Notes: generated by a model not told the origin, from the sequence alone. 64,000 nucleotides of DNA from Mesonia sediminis (GCF_042684705.1 NZ_JBHULZ010000023.1:434001-498000); one strand, 5' to 3'; counted from the stretch's first letter, positions 9,450 to 18,712 are shown. Numbers and translations are program-made.

Positions 9450-10319
9450 ATGGCTTCAGGAATTTTTGCAATATTAGATGACATCGCCGCTTTAATGGAT
9501 GACGTAGCGGTAATGAGTAAAGTGGCTGCCAAGAAAACAGCAGGAATTTTAGGAGATGACTTGGCAGTTAATGCAGAAAAAGCTTCGGGCTTTGTGTCTT
9601 CACGCGAAATTCCTGTTTTATGGAAAATCACAAAAGGGTCTTTTATAAATAAGCTAATTATACTACCGCTGGCATTTTTATTAAGCGCTTTTGTTCCTGT
9701 AGTTATAGGAATTATTTTACTGATTGGAGGTTTTTATCTGGCTTATGAAGGCGCAGAAAAAATAATGCATTTTTTAAAGCCAAATAAACATACTAAAAAA
9801 GAAAACCTTAAACAAGCCCAATCTGAGGAAGAGGTTTTATCGATAGAAAAAGAACGAATCAAGTCGGCTATAATTACCGATTTCATCTTATCTGTAGAAA
9901 TCATAATTATCGCCTTAGGTACCGTTGAAAATGAAAGTATTAGCATTCAAATTTTAGTCGTAAGCATTATAGCTCTTTTGGCTACGGTGGGTGTTTATGG
10001 TATTGTAGCCTTAATTGTTAGAATGGATGATGCAGGTTTTGCTTTGATGCAAAACCAAGATGAAGAATCTGGTTTCAGATATAAATTAGGTGAACTTTTA
10101 GTAAAGAGTTTACCAAAAGTGGTAAAGTCTCTATCTGTAATCGGTACCATTGCGCTTCTTATGGTTTCAGGAGGAATTTTTACGCATGAATTTCATGCTT
10201 TGAATGATTTCTTACCTTCAATTCCTAGTATTTTAAAAGAAATGATGTATGGTTTAATAGCAGGAATTACGGTTTTCTTAATCGTTCAAGGAATTAAAAC
10301 TTTAATCAAAAAGAAATAA
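9450..10319 (+). CDS. DUF808-family inner-membrane protein (YedI-like)
   Basis: A 289-aa protein with the family's highly conserved N-terminus (ASGIFAILDDIAALMDDVA ... KKTAGILGDDLAVNAEKA). A hydrophobic hairpin follows at about 70-110, then a charged loop, two membrane segments around 140-195 and two more in the C-terminal third. The family's biochemical role is unknown; membrane localisation is what the sequence shows. It stands alone, convergent with the LysR gene only 4 nt away. Confidence 0.88.
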   Translation: MASGIFAILDDIAALMDDVAVMSKVAAKKTAGILGDDLAVNAEKASGFVSSREIPVLWKITKGSFINKLIILPLAFLLSAFVPVVIGIILLIGGFYLAYEGAEKIMHFLKPNKHTKKENLKQAQSEEEVLSIEKERIKSAIITDFILSVEIIIIALGTVENESISIQILVVSIIALLATVGVYGIVALIVRMDDAGFALMQNQDEESGFRYKLGELLVKSLPKVVKSLSVIGTIALLMVSGGIFTHEFHALNDFLPSIPSILKEMMYGLIAGITVFLIVQGIKTLIKKK

Positions 10320-10323
10320 ATAA

Positions 10324-11271
10324 TTAAAATTTATTTTTATCCGCTTTAGCGTAATCTTTAATCCACGCAAATTTATTTACAATTATCTCTTTATGCTCTA
10401 ATTCAATAAACTCTAAAAAAGCCTGGGCTGCAGGAGATAGTTTTTTTGCTTTTCTATAAATTATTCTCCACTGGGTAGTTATTGGGAGTCCTTGAATAGG
10501 GATAATTTGCAGCTCTCTGTTTTGCAATTCGTTTTTAATTCCTATCAAGGGCATAATTGAAAGCCCTAAACCTGCAATAACCGCTTGTTTTACGGCTTCA
10601 TTCGAAGTGAGTTCTAATTTTTTTGCAACTATATAATCATGTTGTTTTAGAAAAATATCCATAGCATCTCTCGTAGCCGATCCGGGTTCTCGATGAATTA
10701 GAGTGTGCGCTTTTAATGACTCCTTTAAAGGTGCATTTGAATCAATCTCAATTTGTTGGTTACCTACCAAATATAATTGATTCGGCATCAGTTTTATAGA
10801 GTGTAAACTGAGTTTTTCTGGTAGGGTTGACACTAGAGAAAAATCGACTTGATTCAACTCCATACTTCGCACAACTTTAGTTTTATTGGTTACATCCATA
10901 ACCAAGTCTATGCCCGGGTGTTGTTGTAAAAAACCAGATAAAAAATAAGGCATCACGTATTTACCTGTTGAAGCAACCGATATTTTTAATTTACCCGTTA
11001 ATTTACCTGCGTGGGCCAAGGTTTTATAATTGATGGCGTGCACCTCATTGATAATTTTGCTAGCTGCCGCGGCAATTTCATAACCAAAATCGGTTATATA
11101 CAATTGCCTGCCTACTAATTCCGTTAAGGGAATAGAAAATTGTTCCTGAAATTTTTTTAATTGAATAGAAACAGCCGGCTGGGTGAGAAAAAGTTTTTCG
11201 GCTGTTTGTGTAATGCTCTTTGTTCTAGATATTTCTAAAAAAATATTTAATTGATGTAAGGTATAGTTCAT
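10324..11271 (-). CDS. LysR-family transcriptional regulator, CbbR-like by context
   Basis: A 315-aa LTTR. The N-terminal winged HTH contains SITQTAEKLFLTQPAVSIQLKKFQ, and a periplasmic-binding-like effector domain spans about 90-300. I chose the ATG at 11271 (MNYTLHQLNIF) over the longer frame because LTTRs begin right before the HTH. It is divergent from the inorganic-carbon uptake operon across an 86-bp spacer. LTTRs of the CbbR/CmpR type often control CO2-related genes, so control of dabB/dabA is the natural inference. The effector is unknown. Confidence 0.9.
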   Translation of the reverse strand: MNYTLHQLNIFLEISRTKSITQTAEKLFLTQPAVSIQLKKFQEQFSIPLTELVGRQLYITDFGYEIAAAASKIINEVHAINYKTLAHAGKLTGKLKISVASTGKYVMPYFLSGFLQQHPGIDLVMDVTNKTKVVRSMELNQVDFSLVSTLPEKLSLHSIKLMPNQLYLVGNQQIEIDSNAPLKESLKAHTLIHREPGSATRDAMDIFLKQHDYIVAKKLELTSNEAVKQAVIAGLGLSIMPLIGIKNELQNRELQIIPIQGLPITTQWRIIYRKAKKLSPAAQAFLEFIELEHKEIIVNKFAWIKDYAKADKNKF

Positions 11272-11357
11272 AAATATTATTAATGTCTTACATAACAAAT
11301 ATAAATAAAAATTTATTAATCATTTTTTAAATCTTTGCCTCCAAATAAAAGTAAACT
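11272..11357. promoter_or_regulatory. Divergent control region between LysR gene and DAB operon
   Basis: The very AT-rich spacer contains an imperfect inverted repeat (ATAAAT-AAA-ATTTATT, about 11301-11317) that could be an LTTR half-site pair. A near-consensus -7 box AATCTTTG lies near 11330, about 20 nt before the ATG of the first DAB-operon gene. Both assignments are by eye. Confidence 0.4.
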
Positions 11358-11660
11358 ATGGAACAGGATGCCAAAAGTAACTTAAGCATCAAATTAGTTG
11401 ATGGAACCTTCACGGCTAACGAGGCAAGAGAAATCATACTCGCCCTAATCAATAAGAAAATCAGTTTTCACGAACTAAAAAGTTTTCAAAGTTGGGAAAA
11501 AAATCACCAAACAGATCTTTCACCTTTTAAAGCAAGAATTGCCGAATTGGAAAAAGAAAGAAAACTACTAAAACAATTTATTGAACAGAACGAAGAAAAC
11601 CATACTGATTTTGAGCTTAAAGGAGAACTTCATATTAGTATAGAAAAAAATAAAAAATAG
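11358..11660 (+). CDS. Small helical protein, first gene of the DAB operon
   Basis: A 100-aa soluble protein with no recognisable domain. The first 40 residues could form a small alpha/beta unit. Residues 55-80 (ARIAELEKERKLLKQFIEQN) look like a coiled coil, and the protein ends in a basic IEKNKK. It is first in the operon, 4 nt from dabB, and begins directly after the divergent promoter. Its position suggests a regulatory or assembly role for the DabAB complex, but nothing in the sequence proves it. Confidence 0.75.
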   Translation: MEQDAKSNLSIKLVDGTFTANEAREIILALINKKISFHELKSFQSWEKNHQTDLSPFKARIAELEKERKLLKQFIEQNEENHTDFELKGELHISIEKNKK

Positions 11661-11664
11661 ATTT

Positions 11665-13095
11665 ATGGCAACTGGTGAAATTGTTAACACACAAAGGAAA
11701 ATGCCTGAACGCCTTTACTCCTATTTCTTGTGGACATTTTTTTTCTGCGTTCTTTTGGCGGCAACATTTAGTGCATTTACACCCATCAATTTAATTTTTG
11801 GCGAGATTTATCATATTAATTCCTTTAGCTTACTTATTGCTTCTGTTGTTTTACTATTTGGATCAATTGTAACCCACTATGCTACGTATTATTTACAGGG
11901 GTTTCAATACGCTAAAAATTTTTATATCAATAGCTTCCTATTTTTGCTTAGTGTAATCTCGTTGGTTACCGCCCATCATTTATTGATTTTATGTTTAAGT
12001 TGGTTGGGTATGGGATTTTTTATGAGCCGATTAATTGGTTTACAAAAAAATTGGTGGCAAGCCCAAAAGTCGGCTAAAATAGCCTTAATCTACTTTAGTA
12101 TATCAAGCCTAATACTATTCATCTCATTATTCTCTTTAGCTTATTATACGCAGCAATTCACACTACCGGGCATTTTAAATCATTTTCAAGAAGCGCCTAG
12201 CTTGGTTTTAAACTTAGCTGTTATAGGTATACTGTTGGTATGTTTCATTCAGTCGGCTATTTATCCCTTTCAATCTTGGCTGCTCAATGCCATGACCGCT
12301 CCTACCCCTGCATCGGCGTTAATGCACGCTGGTTTTGTAAACGGCGCGGGTATTTTATTGGCTTTACTGGCCCCTTTAATGGTTTTTACAACAAGTCACT
12401 ATTTTTTGTTTGTTATAGGAGGTATAACAGCCATTATCGCACAGTTCAACAAACTCATACAAACCAATGTTAAACAAAAACTAGCTTGTTCTACCATTGC
12501 TCAAATGGGCTTTATGCTTATGCAATGTGGTTTAGGTTTCTACAATGCGGCAGTAGCTCATTTAATTTTGCATGGCTTTTACAAGGCTTATTTGTTTTTA
12601 TCTGCAGGCAGTGAAATTAAACAACTAAATATTCCTAAAATAGAGCATTTAAAAATAAACACGATGCAAGTGATTTGGGTGATCCTATTTGCACTTGCGG
12701 GAGGTAGCTTTTTTTCTTTATTAACCGCCAAAACAAGTTTTACCAATAGCGCCATATTTTTAACCATAATCGTAGCGATTACAGTAGCACAAAGCACCTA
12801 TAATATCTTAAAATACAGAAATGTTAGTTGGCTAAAAAAAATATTTTCTGCCTTTTGGATTTTCATTTTTGGTGTTTCATCTTATGCAGTATTGTATGCC
12901 CTTGTAAGCTATTTTATGAAAGATATGCCCTATACTGCACAACCTGAACCTCTTGGATTTGTACATCTTTTTGTAGCCGGAGTGTTTTTACTTGGATTTT
13001 TTATCATGAAATTAGGCTTATATAAAAAACTACCTTGGCTTTACGTAATATTATTAAACTTATCTCAACCTAAACCCAGCTCCTCTAAATCTTAA
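11665..13095 (+). CDS. dabB: DabB: proton-conducting membrane subunit of the DAB inorganic-carbon transporter
   Basis: A 476-aa polytopic membrane protein with about a dozen hydrophobic helices, of the NuoL/MrpA-like proton-transporter family. The region PAPTPASALMHAGFVNGAGILL followed by conserved K and H residues (for example ACSTIAQMGFM and LILHGFYKAYLFL) is the family core. It is immediately upstream of DabA, and the DabB-DabA pair is the established DAB architecture, in which ion-gradient energy drives CO2 hydration to bicarbonate. No other respiratory complex I gene lies nearby, which argues against a true NuoL. Confidence 0.92.
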   Translation: MATGEIVNTQRKMPERLYSYFLWTFFFCVLLAATFSAFTPINLIFGEIYHINSFSLLIASVVLLFGSIVTHYATYYLQGFQYAKNFYINSFLFLLSVISLVTAHHLLILCLSWLGMGFFMSRLIGLQKNWWQAQKSAKIALIYFSISSLILFISLFSLAYYTQQFTLPGILNHFQEAPSLVLNLAVIGILLVCFIQSAIYPFQSWLLNAMTAPTPASALMHAGFVNGAGILLALLAPLMVFTTSHYFLFVIGGITAIIAQFNKLIQTNVKQKLACSTIAQMGFMLMQCGLGFYNAAVAHLILHGFYKAYLFLSAGSEIKQLNIPKIEHLKINTMQVIWVILFALAGGSFFSLLTAKTSFTNSAIFLTIIVAITVAQSTYNILKYRNVSWLKKIFSAFWIFIFGVSSYAVLYALVSYFMKDMPYTAQPEPLGFVHLFVAGVFLLGFFIMKLGLYKKLPWLYVILLNLSQPKPSSSKS

Positions 13096-13105
13096 TTTTA
13101 AGTTT

Positions 13106-15394
13106 ATGTCCGAATCATCCATCAAAAAAGAGATAGAAAATTTACTAAACAAAATCGCAGATACTCAACCGCTATATGCTTTTGTTACTTCAAATCAACT
13201 TTCAGGTTATCAGCATTTGCCCTTTGAAGATGCGGTATTAAGCGCTAAAAAAGAATTACAGATTAATCCCTACCCTAATGCAGATCAATTTAAAAAAGCT
13301 TATTTAAATGGGGAGATTAATGCCGACATCTTAAGTAATCTTCTAACTCAAAATGGCATTATTGGTCATCCTGAGACTTGTTTTGAACAATTGGCTCAGG
13401 AATCTGAAACCCACCAAAAACAGTACGATCGATTAGATCAATTACATATAAAATGGCTGAGTAGCTTTTTAGATGAAGGGGTGGCCGAATGGGCGATGCC
13501 TTTTAGAGAAAAAGGCTTTTACGCTGCCTGGAAAAAATTAGCTGCAACCGATAAACAAATCCGTAAAGGCAAAATAACTGAGTTGCCTAAAACCGCTGAG
13601 GAAAATATATTATTTGTTCTAAATCGATATCCGAAAGAAAAGCAAAAAATTATTCTTAAATCTCAATTATTAGCGCTTCCCGGCTGGTTGGGGTACATTA
13701 AACACCGAGAAAAAAATAAACCAGATTGGCAAAAAGAATACCCCATAACCCCTTTAGATTTTTTAGCGGTTCGACTAGGATTAGCTTATGCTATAGATTA
13801 TGATTTACGCTCTAAAGCTGAAGTAACATCTGATTCACATCAAAACAAGACTTCAAGCCTAAGTCATATTTGGTTAAACGCCTGGGAACAGTCTTGGCAA
13901 ATAGCTTTTGAGGAAAAAATTAAGAATGGCCTTACCCAAAATAATGAGCTAGACAGCCAAACTACTAAAGATTTAGATGCTCAATGGGTGTTTTGCATTG
14001 ATACGCGATCTGAACGAATTCGTCGTATTATTGAAAGTAACCAACGAAATGAAACCTTTGGTTATGCAGGTTTTTTTGGTCTGGCCATGAAATATAAATG
14101 TCCAGATACTCAGCAAACCTATAATGCTTGTCCGCCCATTTTAGATCCTGCATTCACGGCAAAGGAAACACCCTTAGAAAACCAGGATAAAAAATTCAAA
14201 CGCTACAAAAAACAAAAGGAATCCATCGGATTTTACGATTACTTTCTCAAGCGATTAAAAAATATGTTACCAGCTGCATTTGGATTTGTTGAAGGTGCTG
14301 GCTTACTTTACGGATTTCATTTGATTAAAAGTACGGTAACACCAGCTCACCGTTATAAGCTGGGAAAACCTATTGTAAAAAAGGAGCAAATTGCAGAACC
14401 TGAACTATTTGACAGCAACCAGCCAGTTGCACTTAATACAAAAATTGAAATTGTAAAAACCGCTTTTGAAATGATGGGGTGGAAAAAATTTGCTCCATTA
14501 GTAATTTTTGCTGGGCATGGCAGTACGAGTACCAATAATCCGTTTGCTTCTAGTTTAGATTGCGGTGCCTGTGCGGCGCATGCTGGTGGACCCAATGCTA
14601 GACTTTTGGCTAAATTGGCCAATTCTTTTGAGGTGCGAAAAGGGCTTAGAGAACAATACAATATTAATATCCCAGAAGACACCTTATTTATAGGTGCCCA
14701 ACACAATACCACCACAGAAAAAATTGAACTCTATTATCATACAGAAAATAGTAAGCAATTAAAACGTATTAAAGAAATAGAAGCCTATTTAGAGCAAGTA
14801 CAGCAATCCTGCTTGAGCGAACGCCTTGGAAATGAAAACAACCTTAAAAAACTCGCTAGCAAAAAGGGATTAAATTGGGCCGAAGTACGACCAGAATGGG
14901 GTTTAGCCAAAAATGCAGGATTTCTAATCGGACCACGATCTTTAAGTCAACAAATAGATTTGGGTACTGAGGTGTTTTTACATTCTTACGATTACAAACT
15001 TGACCCAGAAGCTAAAGCACTTGAGAACATACTTTTGGGCCCTATGGTAGTTACCCAATGGATCAACAACCATTATTATTTCTCTACCGTAGATAATGAG
15101 AATCTAGGTGGCGGATCAAAGATCTTTCATAATATTACAGGAAAATTTGGTGTAATCGAAGGGAATATGGGCGATCTAAAACGTGGGTTACCTCAACAAT
15201 CTCTATACCAGAATGATAAAAAATATTATCATCACCCCTTGCGGTTATCGGTATACATCAACGCGCCAAAACAAATGGTTCAGCAAATCTTAGACAAGCA
15301 TCAGCATTTGAACCAATTAGCAATGAACAAATGGATTCATATATTTAGCATCGATCCAGAAAACAAAAATAAAATCAGTAATGTAGTCAATTAA
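13106..15394 (+). CDS. dabA: DabA: zinc-dependent carbonic-anhydrase-like subunit (DUF2309)
   Basis: A 762-aa soluble or peripheral protein of the DabA family. The four residues matching the zinc/active site are visible: C297 and D299 in FCIDTRSER, H471 in FAGHGSTSTNNPF, and C486 in DCGACAAHAGGPNAR. With DabB it hydrates CO2 to bicarbonate in the cytoplasm in a vectorial, energy-coupled manner. The organism is heterotrophic by all other signs, so the likely use is anaplerotic carboxylation rather than autotrophy (inference). The gene ends the operon; a hairpin terminator follows at 15622-15661. Confidence 0.94.
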   Translation: MSESSIKKEIENLLNKIADTQPLYAFVTSNQLSGYQHLPFEDAVLSAKKELQINPYPNADQFKKAYLNGEINADILSNLLTQNGIIGHPETCFEQLAQESETHQKQYDRLDQLHIKWLSSFLDEGVAEWAMPFREKGFYAAWKKLAATDKQIRKGKITELPKTAEENILFVLNRYPKEKQKIILKSQLLALPGWLGYIKHREKNKPDWQKEYPITPLDFLAVRLGLAYAIDYDLRSKAEVTSDSHQNKTSSLSHIWLNAWEQSWQIAFEEKIKNGLTQNNELDSQTTKDLDAQWVFCIDTRSERIRRIIESNQRNETFGYAGFFGLAMKYKCPDTQQTYNACPPILDPAFTAKETPLENQDKKFKRYKKQKESIGFYDYFLKRLKNMLPAAFGFVEGAGLLYGFHLIKSTVTPAHRYKLGKPIVKKEQIAEPELFDSNQPVALNTKIEIVKTAFEMMGWKKFAPLVIFAGHGSTSTNNPFASSLDCGACAAHAGGPNARLLAKLANSFEVRKGLREQYNINIPEDTLFIGAQHNTTTEKIELYYHTENSKQLKRIKEIEAYLEQVQQSCLSERLGNENNLKKLASKKGLNWAEVRPEWGLAKNAGFLIGPRSLSQQIDLGTEVFLHSYDYKLDPEAKALENILLGPMVVTQWINNHYYFSTVDNENLGGGSKIFHNITGKFGVIEGNMGDLKRGLPQQSLYQNDKKYYHHPLRLSVYINAPKQMVQQILDKHQHLNQLAMNKWIHIFSIDPENKNKISNVVN

Positions 15395-15621
15395 TAATTC
15401 CGCTTAAAGCTTATACAAATCGATTTCACTGAATGTTATTTAGAGAAAATTAACGTTGTATAATAGTATTCTAAAGGCATTTAAATATTTGCGATTATAA
15501 CCTATAAGACAACAACATATTTTCTAATAAAAATCTAAATTATAGCTGCCTGGGTAATGGCGTTTAAAAGCAGCTCTTTTGCGTGGTTTGAGCAGTCAAT
15601 AATCTTCATATACTATAGTAT

Positions 15622-15661
15622 AAATAGGAGCGCAGAAAATGACACTCCCCTCCTATTTTTT
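15622..15661 (+). terminator. Rho-independent terminator downstream of dabA
   Basis: Perfect 9-bp arms AAATAGGAG (15622-15630) and CTCCTATTT (15650-15658), followed by a short T run. It lies about 230 bp after the dabA stop; no other plus-strand gene is near. Confidence 0.6.
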
Positions 15662-15910
15662 AAATAGTTAGGTTATCGTATTTTTAGAAGTTTAAATTTT
15701 AAAAGGCAGATTTTGATTCATTAAATGTGGAGCATACGCGTTACCAAGATTGGATTTTTTTAAGCATTTTGTCGAAAAATACAGTAACTTAATCTATAAA
15801 TAGATCTCGAATAGTTCTATTTTACCATAAATTTCATTTGATATCAGAGGTGATAATCGCCCTATTTGAGTATATTTGTTACACATAAGTATTACTTATA
15901 CTACGTTAAA

Positions 15911-15978
15911 AACCTTTATTTAGCAAGCTCAAAAAAGATCGCAAGTTTCTAGCCGCCAGTACATTTTGAGCTTTTTTT
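15911..15978 (-). pseudogene. Duplicated 3' tail of the HU-like gene
   Basis: The segment repeats the end of the HU-like gene at 16208-16254: AACCTTTATTTA, then after nearly the same spacing TCGCAAGTTTCTAGCCGCC, including the codons GGC GGC TAG. The rest of the gene is absent. The tail sits in a hairpin (AAGCTCAAAA at 15925-15934, TTTTGAGCTT at 15964-15973) followed by seven T. Confidence 0.5.
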
Positions 15979-16012
15979 GTGTCTTTTTATTCGGTTTTTA
16001 AAGCATCTGTAA

Positions 16013-16122
16013 AAAGCTCAGCGGCTTATTTTACAAACTGCTGTGCTTGCAACAACAAACTGCTGGGTTTATCATGATAAACTGCGCTGCTTATGATTAC
16101 AAACTGCTGGGTTTGTGAAAGG
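16013..16122. repeat. Five-unit 22-bp tandem repeat (iteron-like)
   Basis: AAACTGC starts at 16035, 16057, 16079 and 16101, exactly 22 bp apart. Most units read AAACTGCTGNGTTT plus 8 variable bases. A more diverged unit starts at 16013. Exact spacing of two helical turns suggests a protein-binding array, although decay of a coding or satellite repeat is possible. Confidence 0.6.
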
Positions 16123-16180
16123 AAAAAGGGAAGAATTTTTAAGAATGGAAGTTGGCGAGGTTAACATTTAACCCAAGCAC

Positions 16181-16217
16181 AAAAAAAAGGCCTCGTTTTT
16201 TCAAACGAAACCTTTAT
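16181..16217 (-). terminator. Terminator of the HU-like gene
   Basis: On the minus strand an imperfect stem (AAAGG..TCGTTT / AAACGA..CCTTT) is followed by a run of eight U. It begins 29 nt past the stop codon of the HU-like gene. Confidence 0.6.
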
Positions 16218-16245
16218 TTAATCAACTTAAATAAATCGCAAGTTT

Positions 16246-16683
16246 CTAGCCGCCGATCAATTTAAAGTCCATTGTCTCGAGTGCTTCACGCACACGTTTA
16301 CCGGGTCTGTAATTTAAGCGTATTTGCTTGACATTACTAATGTTTACCTCCTCGGGAGTGGCACTCGGTTCTGAGCTTACCCCTACTTGAANNNNNNNNN
16401 NNNNNNNNNNNNNNNNNNNNNNNNNNNNNNNNNNNNNNNNNNNNNNNNNNNNNNNNNNNNNNNNNNNNNNNNNNNNNNNNNNNNNNNNNNNNNNNNNNNN
16501 NNNNNNNNNNNNNNNNNNNNNNNNNNNNNNNNNNNNNNNNNNNNNNNNNNNNNNNNNNNNNNNNNNNNNNCAAGCCAAACGATTTAGGTCGGTTAAACCT
16601 GTTTTTACCGCTTGCGCATAAAACTGCGGTGGTGCAGTCACATCTTGTGGGTTTTTTTTGCCCACGGGTTTTAAAGAAACCAT
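16246..16683 (-). CDS. HU-like DNA-binding protein of Bacteroidota type (contains assembly gap)
   Basis: Only the two ends are readable. The N-terminus is VSLKPVGKKNPQDVTAPPQFYAQA and the C-terminus is LNYRPGKRVREALETMDFKLIGG. Both match the Bacteroidota HU-related family (about 120-150 aa, HU-DNA-binding-like), where KKNPQ...P.K.YAQA and LNYRPG are characteristic. If the 179 N are the right length the frame is kept and the protein has 145 aa. Such proteins bend or coat DNA. A partial tail duplicate lies 290 bp downstream, so repeats of this gene probably caused the assembly break. Confidence 0.75.
   Translation of the reverse strand: MVSLKPVGKKNPQDVTAPPQFYAQAVKTGLTDLNRLAXXXXXXXXXXXXXXXXXXXXXXXXXXXXXXXXXXXXXXXXXXXXXXXXXXXXXXXXXXXXXQVGVSSEPSATPEEVNISNVKQIRLNYRPGKRVREALETMDFKLIGG
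16392..16570. other. Assembly gap (179 N)
   Basis: A run of 179 N inside the HU-like gene. The size is probably estimated; the missing sequence is the middle of that gene. Confidence 0.99.
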
Positions 16684-17590
16684 AAAAGAAACAATTTAAA
16701 TTATTGTACAGCATTTTCAATAGGTTTTATTAGAGGTCAGCTACCTGGTAGCCTGGTTCTGGATGCTGTAAAAAAAACCAGAAAAAACCTCGGGGTACAT
16801 TTTTAATACTATATCATAGGCGTTGCTTTAACATATTTGTTTAAACAAAAATTATTTAACACCTTAAAATTAGAGTTATTTATAGTGATTAAAAAATTTA
16901 TTGAAAATACTTATTAACAGAGATTTTTACAAAAAGCCTGTTAAAGAAATCTTAAAAACACTTAAAAACAGGTTGTTCTGTTAGCGTTACCAAGTTGTCA
17001 TCATAGCCAAAAACCCAAAGATGTGGCTATATCAGGGTTTAAACGAAAATACTTCTATTAATTGATTGCAATTTATTTCACTAAATTATAGTATTTATCA
17101 TAAATAAACAGTCAAACGGAAACTCAACAACACCAGTAAAACATCATTAAACTATTGAGAGCACAAAAAAAATAAATTTCTACACGAGTCTTTTTTGGCC
17201 ATCATTAAAAATAAGAGCATTATATTGCTGTTTTGATGGGTAGATAAGCAGGAACTTTCAATTTGAGATTTAGACCCCTATAGTTTTAAACGGTAAAACA
17301 TTAGAACAAAAGTTATTACTTCTTGGTTAGGGTTTTATCATACACCCAACCTATTTATCAGAAAATCTTTGGTTTGAGTAATTGATTTTACTAGGTTATG
17401 CGTTACTGGAAACACGAGAATAGTTGAAGTATAATTATGAAAACGCTGTGAAATCGGGTGAGAAGTATAATTAAAGAAAAGATATCATGATGCAAATCGA
17501 CCGACATTGTTAAGGGTGACTTTATCAATTCACGAAAAAACTACTCCTAAAACTCCATTTACTAAAGGTATAAATACCCACCTAGAATCT
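16684..17590. other. AT-rich spacer without recognisable genes
   Basis: About 900 bp. No open frame with protein-like composition, RNA gene or strong hairpin was found. A 62-codon frame at 17507 runs into the palindromic spacer and is not convincing. The promoter of the HU-like gene must lie at its left end. Confidence 0.5.
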
Positions 17591-17599
17591 CATCTTTCA

Positions 17600-17760
17600 A
17601 GAAATTTACATTGGTGTAATTTGTATGGTAATAGTCTGGCAAATCCCCAATTGCGGGTTAAAGTAAGCAAATTTTTCGGTTTACACTTACTTTAGCAATT
17701 CCGAGTGGATTCGGGCGTAGTCGAATCCGCCGTAATTGCGGTTATACATTGATGTAAAAC
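17600..17760 (-). repeat. attC-like palindromic spacer, family A copy 1
   Basis: The core (about 17695-17745) reads GCAATTCCGAGTGGATTCG then CGAATCCGCCGTAATTGC, an imperfect hairpin with one bulged base. Outer boxes TTTACAT (about 17606) and ATGTAAA (about 17752) are complementary. It abuts the stop of the gene at 17766. The core is nearly identical to the copy at 19371-19430. Confidence 0.55.
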
Positions 17761-17765
17761 GTTTT

Positions 17766-18431
17766 TTATTCATTCGTTTGTTCAGTTAAAGTATTTAATT
17801 CAAATACTTTGTTTTCAATATTGTCAGTCGTGAATTTTTTAAAATCATTTACAAAAAGAGTAATATTATGATTCTTGTCACTTACTATTTCTAAATCATA
17901 TTTTTCATTAATTGTTAATTTTAAAGGAAGTTCATTTTTTTTAACTCCAAATGTCGTGAAGCTTTCAAACATCGTATTTATGTTGATTAAACTATCCTTT
18001 GATTTTATAGTACTTCCAATTCCAATTCCGTCATTGTTTTTAGAATTCACATAGGATTTGAAAGATATTTTGATTTTTATGGAATCAGTTAAGTTTTCAG
18101 ATTCTTTTATTGAAATGCTGTCAATTGGGTGTTTCGGCTTAATGAAATTCAATTGAATTTTTTTGTTTTGAATCGAATATTCTCCTGAACCAAATTCATT
18201 GATTATAAAATATGGTTCATCTATATGTCCTTTTATTTGATTTTTATCGTTATAATATGATAATGGTGAATCTCCTTTGTATGAAATAAAACCAAATTTT
18301 TGATTTGAAAATAAATGGATAAAAGATAGACTATCAGATGTAAAGAAGATTTTTTCTCTATTATTTTCTTGAGAGTAAAGGTTTTTACTGATTAAAAGAA
18401 TTGTCAAAATTAAAATTGCCTTCAATTGCAT
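17766..18431 (-). CDS. Hypothetical exported protein (cassette gene)
   Basis: A 221-aa protein with a Sec signal peptide (about 1-20, ending KNLYSQ). The mature part is beta-rich and Asn/Lys/Ser-rich, with no motif I recognise. Composition is more AT-rich than the chromosomal genes to the left. It is a lone minus-strand gene between two attC-like spacers, with no operon partner. Export to the periplasm or cell surface is the only supported prediction. Confidence 0.7.
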   Translation of the reverse strand: MQLKAILILTILLISKNLYSQENNREKIFFTSDSLSFIHLFSNQKFGFISYKGDSPLSYYNDKNQIKGHIDEPYFIINEFGSGEYSIQNKKIQLNFIKPKHPIDSISIKESENLTDSIKIKISFKSYVNSKNNDGIGIGSTIKSKDSLININTMFESFTTFGVKKNELPLKLTINEKYDLEIVSDKNHNITLFVNDFKKFTTDNIENKVFELNTLTEQTNE

Positions 18432-18536
18432 AATAGCTATTTATTCAAATTTATTCGTTTTGTGCTTTAAAAAAAATCAATTTAGTAATCAGTTTTTTCG
18501 ATTTATGAAATAGCCTCTTGGTTAGGTAAATGTTTT

Positions 18537-18697
18537 ACAACTCGTTACATTAACTCAAATATACACTTTTAATACGATCTTTTACTGGATAAAAATTAAC
18601 TAGGTGATTATGGCGAAAAACCAGCAGGTTCACCAATAACCTATCGAGGCTAACTTGGATTATGAGGCACGCAACGCAATGCAATCGCGCAGCAGCG
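18537..18697 (-). repeat. attC-like spacer, family B copy 1
   Basis: It begins ACAACTCGTTAC, contains the family words CAAATATACACTTTTAATAC and TTTTACTGGATAAA, then an imperfect hairpin around AGGTGATTATGG / CCAATAACCT. It ends just before the stop of the DUF1643 gene. Confidence 0.55.
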
Positions 18698-18712
18698 TTT
18701 TTTTTTTCATCG

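Larger units (their letters stand above)
15395..16180. other. Gene-poor spacer after the DAB operon
   Basis: I see no convincing gene. The stretch holds the dabA terminator, a duplicated HU-gene tail (15911-15978) and a 22-bp tandem repeat (16013-16122). The word CAGCTCTTTTGCG near 15572 recurs near 31184, in the other gene-poor stretch. Confidence 0.6.

Noticed and set aside
11665..13095. NuoL subunit of respiratory complex I
   Set aside because: No other nuo genes are nearby and the gene is paired with dabA, which fits DabB.
16013..16122. CRISPR array
   Set aside because: Units repeat at 22 bp with only 8 variable bases; CRISPR repeats and spacers are longer and no cas gene is present.
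17507..17695. 62-codon plus-strand frame
   Set aside because: The frame lacks a ribosome site, has no protein-like pattern and most of it is attC-like spacer DNA.
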